From contig NZ_JAALJI010000014.1 of NCBI RefSeq assembly GCF_011064595.1, forward strand, positions 1 through 64,000: a stretch of DNA of 64,000 bases. Direction: 5' to 3'. A program made the translations under genes and the position numbers. The notes under the pieces are model-generated. The model saw nothing but the letters and a program-made list of their open reading frames with translations. It ran no database searches and was not told the origin of the DNA. Within the stretch, counting starts at the first letter, position 1. The number at the start of each line of letters is the position of its first letter. This DNA is from Paludisphaera soli. Its GTDB lineage: Bacteria; Planctomycetota; Planctomycetia; Isosphaerales; Isosphaeraceae. Below are positions 54,501 through 62,623 of the stretch, one piece after another.

Positions 54501-55441
54501 GCTGGCCGATCCTGGCGTTCCTGGGCTTCGGCGTCTTCTGCATCGGGGCGGTGGTCGGCAGCTTCCTGAACGTCTGCATCTACCGCATCCCCTGGCAGAA
54601 GAGCGTCATCTGGCCGGCCTCGCACTGCCCGCGATGCTTCGGCGCCATCTCGGCCTCGGACAACGTGCCGATCCTCGGCTGGCTGGCCCTGCGGGGCGAG
54701 TGCCGGTCTTGCGGCCTCCCCATCTCGGCCCGGTATCCCCTGATCGAGGCCCTGGTGGGGTTCTTGTTCCTGGGGCTCTACGTCGTCGACGTCCTCCTGG
54801 CCCCCCGCGACGCCTTCGGCCAGATCCCCGTCGCTTCCCTCGCCACCCTGGCCTACCACGCCCTGTTCGTGGCGCTCCTGGTCGCGGCGACGTTCATCGA
54901 CTACGACCTGCTCATCATCCCGGACGAGGTCACGGTGACCGGCATGGTGCTCGGCCTCGGACTGGGCGCGGTCGCGCCCTGGGTCCGCCCCGAGCCCTCG
55001 GCGGCCTCGACGATCCTGGGCGGCCTGGGGGTGGGGGTCGTCGGCTTGCTCGTCGGCTCGGGCCTGACGGCGGGGGTGCGGTCGAGCTTCTCCTTCCTCC
55101 TGGGCCGAGAGGCCATGGGCTTCGGCGACGTCACCCTGATGGCGATGATCGGCGCGTTCCTGGGCTGGCAGGCGGCCGTCCTGACCTTCTTCCTCTTCCC
55201 GTTCTTCGGCCTGGCCCATGCGCTCTGGAAGTTGACGAAATATGTGGGGAAACGCCTGGCGGGGGTCGAATCCTCGAGCGCGGACCGCGAAATACCCGCG
55301 GGGCCCTACCTGAGCATGGCCGCCGTGTTCCTGCTCTTCTCCTGGCGATGGCTCTGGCCGAACTGGGCGGAGGGGCTGTTCGAGATGCTCCACGCGATCT
55401 TCTGGTGGCTGCTCGGCGTGAACGTCGGCCCCCTCCGCTAG
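54491..55441 (+). CDS. pilD: Prepilin peptidase (A24 family)
   Basis: 316 residues from GTG 54491, which overlaps the aroK end by 10 bp and has GGGAG 10 nt before it; the TTG further upstream would add residues that belong to aroK sequence. Membrane aspartyl peptidase: the N-terminal methyltransferase part has GSFLNVCIYRIPW and a zinc-binding CPRC ... CRSC. The two catalytic aspartates are in FIDYDLLIIPD and GFGDVTLMAMIGAFLG. It removes leader peptides from type IV pilin and type II secretion pseudopilins and methylates the new N-terminus. Coupling to aroK is unusual. Confidence 0.94.
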   Translation: MFVSWPILAFLGFGVFCIGAVVGSFLNVCIYRIPWQKSVIWPASHCPRCFGAISASDNVPILGWLALRGECRSCGLPISARYPLIEALVGFLFLGLYVVDVLLAPRDAFGQIPVASLATLAYHALFVALLVAATFIDYDLLIIPDEVTVTGMVLGLGLGAVAPWVRPEPSAASTILGGLGVGVVGLLVGSGLTAGVRSSFSFLLGREAMGFGDVTLMAMIGAFLGWQAAVLTFFLFPFFGLAHALWKLTKYVGKRLAGVESSSADREIPAGPYLSMAAVFLLFSWRWLWPNWAEGLFEMLHAIFWWLLGVNVGPLR

Positions 55442-55511
55442 GCCTATGGCCGCCCGGAGCCCCGCGGCGCGGCCCCCCGAATTCCGGGGGGACGCGAATC
55501 ACGATCCCGGC

Positions 55512-55517
55512 TAGAAT
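55512..55517 (+). promoter_or_regulatory. Probable -10 box of the LapA-like gene
   Basis: TAGAAT, 45 nt before the ATG; no clear -35. Confidence 0.35.
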
Positions 55518-55561
55518 CCGGCACGACCGGTGCGAGGTCGGGTATCGGGGAGGACTTGGCC

Positions 55562-55933
55562 ATGGCGTACCAGTACAAGCGACGGCGGCCGTCGATCATC
55601 CGAAACTTCTGGGTCTACCGCAGGCTGATCGGGACCGCCGTCCTGCTCGGCCTGATGCTCTGGTTCATCTGGGCCAACGACGCGGCGGTCACCGTCGCGT
55701 TCCCGTTCCGCCTGGGCACCTACCAGAGCACGGTGGGGGTCATCATCCTGCTGAGCGCCCTCTGCGGCTCGATCCTGACGATCCTGGGGATGACCGTCTT
55801 CTTCGCCCTGCGGAAGATGCGTGGCTCGCACGGGACTTCGGGTCCGGTCGAGACGACCGAAGATGTCGATGATCGGCCCCCGCCCGACTACGCTTCGAAA
55901 ACCAAGGAGGGGTTTCCCGATTCCGGCTGGTGA
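55562..55933 (+). CDS. LapA-like (DUF1049) two-helix membrane protein
   Basis: 123 residues; ATG 55562 has GGGGAGG about 9 nt upstream. Two membrane segments (LIGTAVLLGLMLWFIWA; VGVIILLSALCGSILTILGM) with the short AAVTVAFPFRLG link are typical of LapA/YciS-type envelope proteins. The C-terminal ~40 residues are acidic and disordered. Such proteins assist lipopolysaccharide assembly control in Gammaproteobacteria; here the role is not established. Confidence 0.8.
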   Translation: MAYQYKRRRPSIIRNFWVYRRLIGTAVLLGLMLWFIWANDAAVTVAFPFRLGTYQSTVGVIILLSALCGSILTILGMTVFFALRKMRGSHGTSGPVETTEDVDDRPPPDYASKTKEGFPDSGW

Positions 55934-55987
55934 AACGGCCGATAAAGGAGACTATCTCCAATCTCGTCCCCCATTCGGAAGGACGTC

Positions 55988-56644
55988 GTGGCCCGCGATA
56001 CGGCAGCGAACTACCCCTGGATTGAACGCGAAGGCGGCCCCGCCGTCGGCCGCCCCTGCGCGGCCCGATGGGCCCGGATGGCCCTGCTCCTCGTGGCGAG
56101 CGGCCTCGCCGGCTGCTCGGGGCGGGGCACCTACATCACCGGGGGTCCGTCCACGGGGCAGCTCAAGTCCAGCCTGAGCCACCTGGAGTTCGAGAACGAC
56201 CAGCTCAAGACGCAGGTCGCCCGTCTCAAGGAGGAGAATCGCCAGTTCGAGGACAAGCTCGTCCAGGAGCGCCTGCACAGCGACGTCCTGGTCACCAAGC
56301 TGGACAACGCCCGCAACCTGCTGCGAGATCAGGGATACGACTCCGGCTCCGACCCGGACCTCGACGCCCCATTGTCCCGCTCTCGGACGCTCCCCGCCGG
56401 CCGAACCACGCCCCCCAAGCGGAAATCCCCCGCCGCCCAGATCTCCCGAGCCAGCGACCTCGACGAGATCCCCCCCATCCGGATCGACGACGGGTCACGC
56501 CCCCGCTCCTCCACCCGGCCGGCCGGATCCCGGCCCGCGTCCAGTCGAACTTCGGAAGACGAGACGCTCGGGCTCAATACTGAGGACCTGCGCTGGGTCC
56601 CGATCGCCCGCGGCGAGGATGCGACGGCCTCGCCGAAGCGCTGA
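55988..56644 (+). CDS. Coiled-coil lipoprotein
   Basis: 218 residues from GTG 55988 (GGAAGGAC just upstream). A long n-region then a lipoprotein signal with lipobox LASGLAGC-type (MALLLVASGLAGCSG). Residues about 60-110 form a coiled coil (HLEFENDQLKTQVARLKEEN). The rest is Arg/Ser/Pro-rich and disordered. No family recognised. Position after the LapA-like gene (54 bp gap) suggests an envelope role. Confidence 0.7.
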   Translation: MARDTAANYPWIEREGGPAVGRPCAARWARMALLLVASGLAGCSGRGTYITGGPSTGQLKSSLSHLEFENDQLKTQVARLKEENRQFEDKLVQERLHSDVLVTKLDNARNLLRDQGYDSGSDPDLDAPLSRSRTLPAGRTTPPKRKSPAAQISRASDLDEIPPIRIDDGSRPRSSTRPAGSRPASSRTSEDETLGLNTEDLRWVPIARGEDATASPKR

Positions 56645-56750
56645 GCGGGATCGAGCCGGCGCCGAACCCCGCGACCTCCGCTGTCGTCCATCCCGACGGG
56701 CTGGTACGATCGTGGTCCAGCGAGGTCCGATCCGAACACCGAGGCGCGGC

Positions 56751-57356
56751 ATGATCGTCATCATCGACTACGGCATGGGGAACCTGAGGAGCGTGCAGAA
56801 GGCCTTCGAGTCGGTCGGCCACGACGCCGAGATCGCGACCGACCCCGATCGGATCCGCCGGGCCTCGCACGTCGTCCTGCCCGGAGTCGGGGCGTTCGCC
56901 GACGCCATGACCGAGCTGCGCCAGTCGGGCATGGACCAGGCCTTCACCGAGGCCGTCCGCGCCGGAAAGCCTTGCCTGGGGGTCTGCCTGGGTCTCCAAC
57001 TCCTCCTGACCACCAGCGAGGAAGACGGCGAGTACGCCGGGCTCAACCTGATCCCCGGCCGAGTCGTCCGATTCGCCCCCCGACCGGGGCTGAAGATCCC
57101 CCACATGGGCTGGAATACGCTGGAGGTCCGCCGGCCCATCCCGCTCCTGGAAGGTATCGGCCCGGAGCCCTCGGTCTACTTCGTCCACTCCTACCACGCC
57201 GTCGCCGAGGACCCGGCCGACGTCGCCGCGGTCTCTGCTTACCCCGAGCCGTTCACGGCCGTCGTCAACCGCGAGAACCTGACCGCCTGCCAGTTCCACC
57301 CCGAGAAGAGCCAGCACGTCGGCTTGGCGATGTACGCCAACTTCGCCCGCCAGTGA
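56751..57356 (+). CDS. hisH: Imidazole glycerol phosphate synthase glutaminase subunit
   Basis: 201 residues. Class I glutamine amidotransferase: the start MIVIIDYGMGNLRSVQKAFE, the oxyanion/nucleophile motif PCLGVCLGLQLLLT with the catalytic Cys, VYFVHSYHAVA, and the His-Glu pair in CQFHPEKSQH. It supplies ammonia to HisF for making IGP and AICAR in histidine synthesis. hisA lies two genes downstream, separated by an S53 peptidase gene; hisF is not in the window. Confidence 0.96.
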   Translation: MIVIIDYGMGNLRSVQKAFESVGHDAEIATDPDRIRRASHVVLPGVGAFADAMTELRQSGMDQAFTEAVRAGKPCLGVCLGLQLLLTTSEEDGEYAGLNLIPGRVVRFAPRPGLKIPHMGWNTLEVRRPIPLLEGIGPEPSVYFVHSYHAVAEDPADVAAVSAYPEPFTAVVNRENLTACQFHPEKSQHVGLAMYANFARQ

Positions 57357-57534
57357 TCCGGGGCGGACAACCCGGTCCACCCCCACGTCCGACAGGACCG
57401 CTCCGCCGACTACCGGGAAATTCCCCGTCCGCGGAATTCCGCCGGCTATGTTCCCTTCGATGGACCGCGCGCGGCGCGGGGGAGGTCGAGGGATCGACCC
57501 GGCAAGGAATGCCTGATCGTCGGAGGACGGATCC

Positions 57535-58803
57535 ATGGGGAAGCACGTGCGCGGGCGTCGCCTGCGGCCTTTGCTGGAGTCCCTCGACGACCGTACCCTG
57601 CCGTCGGGGTTCACCCCGTCGCAGATCGCCGGGGCCTACGGACTGTCCTCGATCGCCCTGACCACGCCGAGCGGCGAGACGGTCCGGGGCGACGGGACGG
57701 GGCAGACCATCGCGATCGTCGGCGCCTATCACAACCCGACCCTGCTGTCGGACCTGAAGGTGTTCAACGACGCCTTCCGACTTCCGGAGGCCGACGTGAC
57801 CGTCGTGAGCCTGGGCGGCGACGCGACCGACGCGACCTGGGCGTCGGAGTCGGCGATGGACGTCCAGTGGGCGCACGCCCTCGCGCCCGGGGCCTCGATC
57901 CTCATGGTCGAGGCCAGGTCCGACTCGGCCGACGACATCCTGGCGGCGGTGGACGTGGCGCGCAACACGCCCGGGGTCGTAGCGGTCTCCATGAGCTTCG
58001 GCTTCACGGAGACGGCCGGCCAGCACGTGTACGACCACCTCTTCACGACCCCGGCCGGACGCGCCGGGATCACCTTCATCGCCGCGAGCGGCGACCACGG
58101 CCCCGAGGGGGGGGCGATGTATCCCGCCAGTTCGCCCAACGTTCTGGGGGTGGGCGGCACCTCGCTCACGCTCGACGCCGCCGGCGCGGTCCAGTCCGAG
58201 GCGGTCTGGTCCGGGAGCGGCTCGGGCCAAGCTCGATTCGCCGCCCGGCCGAGCTTCCAGCAGACGTTCCAGCAGGGGGCCAGGAGGAGCACGCCGGACG
58301 TCTCGTTCCTCGGCGACCCCTCGACGGGCGTGAGCGTCTTCCACACGAGGCCGGGCGAGTCCCAGGGCGACTGGCGGGTCGTCGCCGGTACGAGCCTCGG
58401 TGCCCCGGCCTGGGCGGCCGTCGTGGCGATCGTCGCCCAGGGTCGGGAGTTGAATGGGCAGGGGAGCCTCGACGGCCCCTCCCAGACGCTGCCGATGCTC
58501 TACGCGCTGGCCGGCAAGGGTTTCCGCGGCGTCGCCAACCCGGTCTCGGCGACGGCCGCCGGCCTCGGCGTGCCGAACGGCCAGGCCCTGATCCCGGCGA
58601 TGGTCCAGGGATCGTCGGTCGCCCCGGCCGTCAGGACGGACTTGCCCTCTCCCGCCCTCCCGGCGAAGGGGCCGACGATCCGTCGGCCGCCGGCGTTCCG
58701 GAGGGAGCGCGTGGCCCCGACGCCTCCCGTCCGCGTCGTTCGTCAGCCGATCCGGGCGCCGCGTCAGGCGGCCGCGATCCGGCGCGCCGGGGTCCGGGCC
58801 TGA
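57535..58803 (+). CDS. S53-like (sedolisin) secreted peptidase without propeptide
   Basis: 422 residues. The N-terminus RPLLESLDDRTLPSGFTPSQ is the planctomycete LExLEDR-type motif found on exported proteins. The catalytic domain has the sedolisin Glu105-x3-Asp109 pair (ESAMD), Asp187 of the oxyanion hole (SGDHG) and the nucleophile Ser287 in GTSLGAPAW. It therefore has all active residues of an acid-acting serine-carboxyl peptidase, but not the ~200-residue activation peptide usual in the family. The C-terminal ~60 residues are Pro/Arg rich. Located between hisH and hisA. Confidence 0.85.
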   Translation: MGKHVRGRRLRPLLESLDDRTLPSGFTPSQIAGAYGLSSIALTTPSGETVRGDGTGQTIAIVGAYHNPTLLSDLKVFNDAFRLPEADVTVVSLGGDATDATWASESAMDVQWAHALAPGASILMVEARSDSADDILAAVDVARNTPGVVAVSMSFGFTETAGQHVYDHLFTTPAGRAGITFIAASGDHGPEGGAMYPASSPNVLGVGGTSLTLDAAGAVQSEAVWSGSGSGQARFAARPSFQQTFQQGARRSTPDVSFLGDPSTGVSVFHTRPGESQGDWRVVAGTSLGAPAWAAVVAIVAQGRELNGQGSLDGPSQTLPMLYALAGKGFRGVANPVSATAAGLGVPNGQALIPAMVQGSSVAPAVRTDLPSPALPAKGPTIRRPPAFRRERVAPTPPVRVVRQPIRAPRQAAAIRRAGVRA

Positions 58804-58874
58804 CCAGTTCCGGGGGATCGGATCGACGCGCCGCAGGACCCGATTTCCCCGCCATGCGGGGGACCGCTCGGTGC

Positions 58875-58903
58875 TTGCGAGCCCCCCCGGCGACGGCTAG
58901 AGT
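58875..58903 (+). promoter_or_regulatory. Promoter of hisA
   Basis: TTGCGA (58875-58880) and TAGAGT (58898-58903) are separated by 17 bp; the predicted start is about 35 nt before the ATG. Confidence 0.5.
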
Positions 58904-58945
58904 TGAGTCGTAGTTCAGACCGTTTCTCGGATTTGGTGAAGCTCC

Positions 58946-59677
58946 ATGCAAGTGATCCCGGCCATCGACCTGAGGGGCGGACTGTGCGTCCGCCTGCAGC
59001 AGGGGGACTACGACCGCGAAACCGTCTTCGGGGACGATCCCGCGGCGATGGCCGGGCGATGGGTGTCGGAAGGAGCGGCGCGGATCCATCTCGTCGACCT
59101 CGACGGCGCGAAGGCCGGCAAGCCGGTCAACGTGCAGGCCGTCCGGTCGGTGGTGGAATCGGTGTCGGTCCCCTGTCAACTGGGTGGGGGCGTGCGAGAC
59201 GAGGCCACCATCGCGACCTGGCTCGACGCCGGGCTCGATCGGGTGATCGTCGGCACGCAGGCCCTCCGCGACCCCTCCTGGTTCCGGTCGATGGCCGAGA
59301 AGTTCCCGGGCCGGCTCGTCCTGGGGCTCGACGCGCGCGACGGCATGGTCGCCACCGATGGCTGGCTCGAAACGTCGAACGTGTCCGCGGCCGTCCTGGC
59401 GGAGCGGTTCGACGACCTGCCGCTGGCGGCGATCGTGTATACGGACATCGCGCGGGACGGCACCCTGGAAGGCCCCAATCTTGACGCGACGGCGGCGCTT
59501 TGCCGCCACGTCAAGACCCCGGTGATCGCCTCCGGAGGCGTCGGCCAGCTCGCCGACGTCGAACGCCTGGCGACCCTCCCGGTGATCGGCTGCATCGTCG
59601 GCCGGGCTCTTTACGACGGCAAGTTCTCCCTGTCGGACGCCGTGGAACGCGCGGGACGGGCTCCGACCCGGTCCTGA
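58946..59677 (+). CDS. hisA: HisA, ProFAR isomerase
   Basis: 243 residues, a beta/alpha barrel. Catalytic Asp in PAIDLRGGLCVRLQQGDY near residue 8, LGGGVRD in the middle, and the second catalytic Asp in YTDIARDGTLEG. Phosphate-binding IASGGVGQLAD and VIGCIVGRALYDGK close the barrel. It converts ProFAR to PRFAR in histidine synthesis and shares the pathway with hisH. It has its own promoter because of the intervening peptidase gene. Confidence 0.96.
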   Translation: MQVIPAIDLRGGLCVRLQQGDYDRETVFGDDPAAMAGRWVSEGAARIHLVDLDGAKAGKPVNVQAVRSVVESVSVPCQLGGGVRDEATIATWLDAGLDRVIVGTQALRDPSWFRSMAEKFPGRLVLGLDARDGMVATDGWLETSNVSAAVLAERFDDLPLAAIVYTDIARDGTLEGPNLDATAALCRHVKTPVIASGGVGQLADVERLATLPVIGCIVGRALYDGKFSLSDAVERAGRAPTRS

Positions 59678-59835
59678 GCGAAGGCTCCCTGTTCGCGCCT
59701 CGATCCGTGGCGTCGCGAAAGATGACCGAAAGGTCCCGGCGGTCCCCGTCCCCCGGACGGCGGACCTCTCGCCCCACGCCCTTCGCTTACGCGGATCTTC
59801 GTGCGTTTCACGGACCTCTCTCAAGGACACTCGCC

Positions 59836-61914
59836 ATGACCACGACCTATCACGTCGCCGACATCAGGAACCTTGCGCTGGCTGGACATGGGGCGTCCGG
59901 CAAGACCAGCCTTGCCGACGCCCTCCTCTTCGCCGCCGGGGCGACCCCGCGCAAGGGTTCGGTCGACGACGGCACCAGCACGCTGGATTTCGACGACGAG
60001 GAGAAGCGCCGGCACTTCACGATCGACTGCCACCTCGGCCATCTGGAGTGGAACGGCAAGCAGGTCCACCTGATCGACTCGCCCGGCTATCCCGACTTCA
60101 TCGGCAACGCCCTGAGTGCCCTGGCGGCGGTCGAGAACGTCGTCCTGGCCGTCTCCGGCCCGGCCGGGATCGAGGTCAACACCCGCCGGCTGTTCAACGA
60201 GGCCCGCCGCCTGGGGCTCGGCCGGTTCGTCGCCGTCACCAAGATGGACGCCGAGAACGTCGACTACCGCGCCGACCTGGAGGCCATCCGCGAGACGTTC
60301 GGCACCGCGTGCGTGCCGTTCAACGTCCCGATCGGCCAGGGCGCGACCTTCGCCGGGGTGATCGACGTCCTCCAGTCCCACGACGAGGACCCGGCCGGCT
60401 GCCCTCTGCCGCCGACCGAGGCCTATCAGATGGTCGTGGAGCAGATCGTGGAGAGCGACGAGTCCTTGATGAACCGCTACCTCGAAGGCGAGGAGATCGG
60501 CGTCGAGGAGCTTCGCAAGGCGGCCCACGACGCCATCGCGGCGGGAAAGCTCGTCCCGGTCCTCTGCGTCTGCACCAAGAAGGACCTGGGCGTCAAGGAA
60601 CTGCTCGACCTGGTCGCGGCCTGCGGCCTGAGCCCCGAGGACGTCCATCGCTTCGGCACCCGGAACGATGAGGCCGAGGCCGGACAGGAAGAGATCCTGC
60701 CCTCCGAGGACGGGACCCTCGTGGCCCAGGTTTTCAAGACCGCCAACGACCAGTTCATGGGCAAGCTCAGCTTCCTGCGCATCCTGACGGGCAAGATCAC
60801 GCCCGACACCACGCTCGTCAACCTGCGGAGCGGCAAGACCGCCAAGGCGGGGCACGTCTACATCCTCCAGGGCAAGGCCCAGGAGGAAGTCGCGGAGGCC
60901 ATCGCCGGCGACCTCGTGGCCATCGCCAAGTTCGACGACCTGCACGTCTCGGACACCGTCAGCAACGTGGGCGGCAACACCAGCGTCGCCAGGCTCCAGG
61001 CCGCCCCGATCAGCTTCCCCGCCCCGATGGTCCCCCGCGCCGTGGTCCCGAAGGCCCGAGAGGACGAAGCGAAGATCTCCGCCGGCCTGACGAAGATCGC
61101 CGACGAGGACCCGACCTTCACCATCCGTCGCGACGCCCAGACCCACGAGCTGGTCATCTCGGGCATGAGCGACCTGCACCTGGACGTGATCCAGCAACGG
61201 CTCAAGAACCGCTACAAGCTGGAGATGTCCACCCACATCCCCCACGTCCCGTACCTGGAGACGATCTCCGCCCCCGCCGAGGCCGACCATCGCCACAAGA
61301 AGCAGACCGGCGGCAGGGGCCAGTTCGCCGAGGTCCACCTCCGCGTCCGCCCCGTCGAGCGCGGGAAGGGCTTCGCCTTCACCGATGCCGTGAAGGGGGG
61401 GACCATCCCCAATCAATACATCCCGGCGGTCGAGAAGGGGGTGCGGGAACGCCTCGAGAAAGGCGTGATCTCCGGGAACCAGGTCGTCGACGTGGAGGTC
61501 GAGGTCTACTTCGGCAAGGACCACCCGGTCGACAGCTCGGAGCAGGCGTTCAAGACGGCCGCCGCCAACGCCTTCCGCAAGGCCTTCGAGAAGGCCTACC
61601 CGGTGCTGTTGGAGCCGATCGTCTCGGTCGACGTCACCGCGCCGTCGAGCTATTTCGGCGACATCTCGGCCGACATGTCGACCCGTCGCGGCCACATCCA
61701 CGGGATGGAGGCCCAGCCGGGGGGCCTGCAGTCGATCCAGGCCGTCGTGCCGCTCGCGGAGATGCTCTCCTACGCTTCGACGCTCAAGAGCATGACGTCG
61801 GGGCAGGGCTCGTTCGCGATGGAGATGCGGGGCTACGAGCCGGTCCCGCCCAACATCCAGCAGCAGATCGTGGAACGCTACCAGAAGACCCGGGCGGGCG
61901 TCGAGGAGGAATGA
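59836..61914 (+). CDS. EF-G2-type elongation factor G-like GTPase
   Basis: 692 residues from ATG 59836. All five EF-G domains are present. GTPase motifs: G1 GHGASGKTS (17-25), G3 DSPGYPDF (81-88), G4 TKMD (135-138). The G3 position that holds the catalytic His in classical EF-G (DTPGH) is Tyr85, as in the EF-G2/FusA2 group, and the G4 motif has T instead of N. The end (MEMRGYEPVPPNIQQQIV) is EF-G-like. A specialised translation or stress factor is inferred; ordinary translocation is presumably done by another EF-G encoded elsewhere. Confidence 0.9.
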   Translation: MTTTYHVADIRNLALAGHGASGKTSLADALLFAAGATPRKGSVDDGTSTLDFDDEEKRRHFTIDCHLGHLEWNGKQVHLIDSPGYPDFIGNALSALAAVENVVLAVSGPAGIEVNTRRLFNEARRLGLGRFVAVTKMDAENVDYRADLEAIRETFGTACVPFNVPIGQGATFAGVIDVLQSHDEDPAGCPLPPTEAYQMVVEQIVESDESLMNRYLEGEEIGVEELRKAAHDAIAAGKLVPVLCVCTKKDLGVKELLDLVAACGLSPEDVHRFGTRNDEAEAGQEEILPSEDGTLVAQVFKTANDQFMGKLSFLRILTGKITPDTTLVNLRSGKTAKAGHVYILQGKAQEEVAEAIAGDLVAIAKFDDLHVSDTVSNVGGNTSVARLQAAPISFPAPMVPRAVVPKAREDEAKISAGLTKIADEDPTFTIRRDAQTHELVISGMSDLHLDVIQQRLKNRYKLEMSTHIPHVPYLETISAPAEADHRHKKQTGGRGQFAEVHLRVRPVERGKGFAFTDAVKGGTIPNQYIPAVEKGVRERLEKGVISGNQVVDVEVEVYFGKDHPVDSSEQAFKTAAANAFRKAFEKAYPVLLEPIVSVDVTAPSSYFGDISADMSTRRGHIHGMEAQPGGLQSIQAVVPLAEMLSYASTLKSMTSGQGSFAMEMRGYEPVPPNIQQQIVERYQKTRAGVEEE

Positions 61915-61927
61915 CGTCCAGGATCAC

Positions 61928-61958
61928 CGAGGCGGCGTCGCTGGCCGACGCCGCCTCG
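61928..61958. terminator. Bidirectional terminator hairpin
   Basis: Perfect 12-bp stem (CGAGGCGGCGTC / GACGCCGCCTCG) with a 7-nt loop, between the ends of the converging EF-G2 gene and the small secreted protein gene. Confidence 0.55.
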
Positions 61959-61969
61959 TCCGGACGCTC

Positions 61970-62482
61970 TCACCAAAAACCGCCGAAGCCGCCGACTCCG
62001 AAGCCCATCCCCCAGGCGGGGCGGGCGTAGCTGTCGATGCTGCGCTGGATGGAGTTGTACCGTTGGGTCCCGGCGTTGTAGGCCGCGATCTGCTCGGCCC
62101 GGTCCGGGGCCCCGCCCCCCTGATCGAACTTCGCCCGCTGGACGGGGTCGCGTGCGGTTCGGTCGTGGAAATCGTCCCCCGCCGAGTAATACTCCGCGTA
62201 TCGCCCGCGTCCGCCGGGATTCCGGAACCCGCCCTGCTGATCCCCGTGGTAATACTCGGGGTACGGGTAGGGATTGTGGTGCACGATGCTCCGACGCTGC
62301 TGCGGATAGTGCGCCGGCGGCCGGACGTGGGCCGGGTAAGGGGCCTCTCCCTGGCCGGCATCGGCCGCGTCGATAGCTGGCGGGGGGGGAGTCGCGTCCT
62401 GCGAGACGGCGAAGCCGGAGAACGCCGCACAGGCCGCGAAGGACGCGGCTGACAACGTGGCGAGCCGGAGACGTTTAAGCAT
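61970..62482 (-). CDS. Secreted Gly/Tyr/Pro-rich protein of unknown function
   Basis: 170 residues with a signal peptide (ATLSAASFAACAAFSGFAVS). The middle is rich in His, Tyr and Pro (HHNPYPYPEYYHGDQQGG) and the end is Gly/Phe rich (GMGFGVGGFGGFW). No family recognised; composition suggests an envelope-associated disordered protein. It has a TAGAAT -10-like box 64-69 nt before its ATG. Confidence 0.7.
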   Translation of the reverse strand: MLKRLRLATLSAASFAACAAFSGFAVSQDATPPPPAIDAADAGQGEAPYPAHVRPPAHYPQQRRSIVHHNPYPYPEYYHGDQQGGFRNPGGRGRYAEYYSAGDDFHDRTARDPVQRAKFDQGGGAPDRAEQIAAYNAGTQRYNSIQRSIDSYARPAWGMGFGVGGFGGFW

Positions 62483-62545
62483 TGGTGGAAGATCCCAGGA
62501 AGGAGCGGGCGCGGGCCGAACGCCTCGGACGCGATCATCTCCTGA

Positions 62546-62551
62546 ATTCTA
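62546..62551 (-). promoter_or_regulatory. Probable -10 box of the secreted protein gene
   Basis: Minus-strand TAGAAT about 65 nt before the ATG 62482; no clear -35. Confidence 0.3.
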
Positions 62552-62623
62552 GGAGACGTGCGCGCCGAGAGCTTCGGAAATCCAGGAAAACCGAGACCGG
62601 GGGACGGTCGCCCGCCCCCTCGC

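Noticed and set aside
59821-61701. Long minus-strand frame opposite the EF-G2 gene
   Set aside because: Antisense shadow; no motif, no ribosome site.
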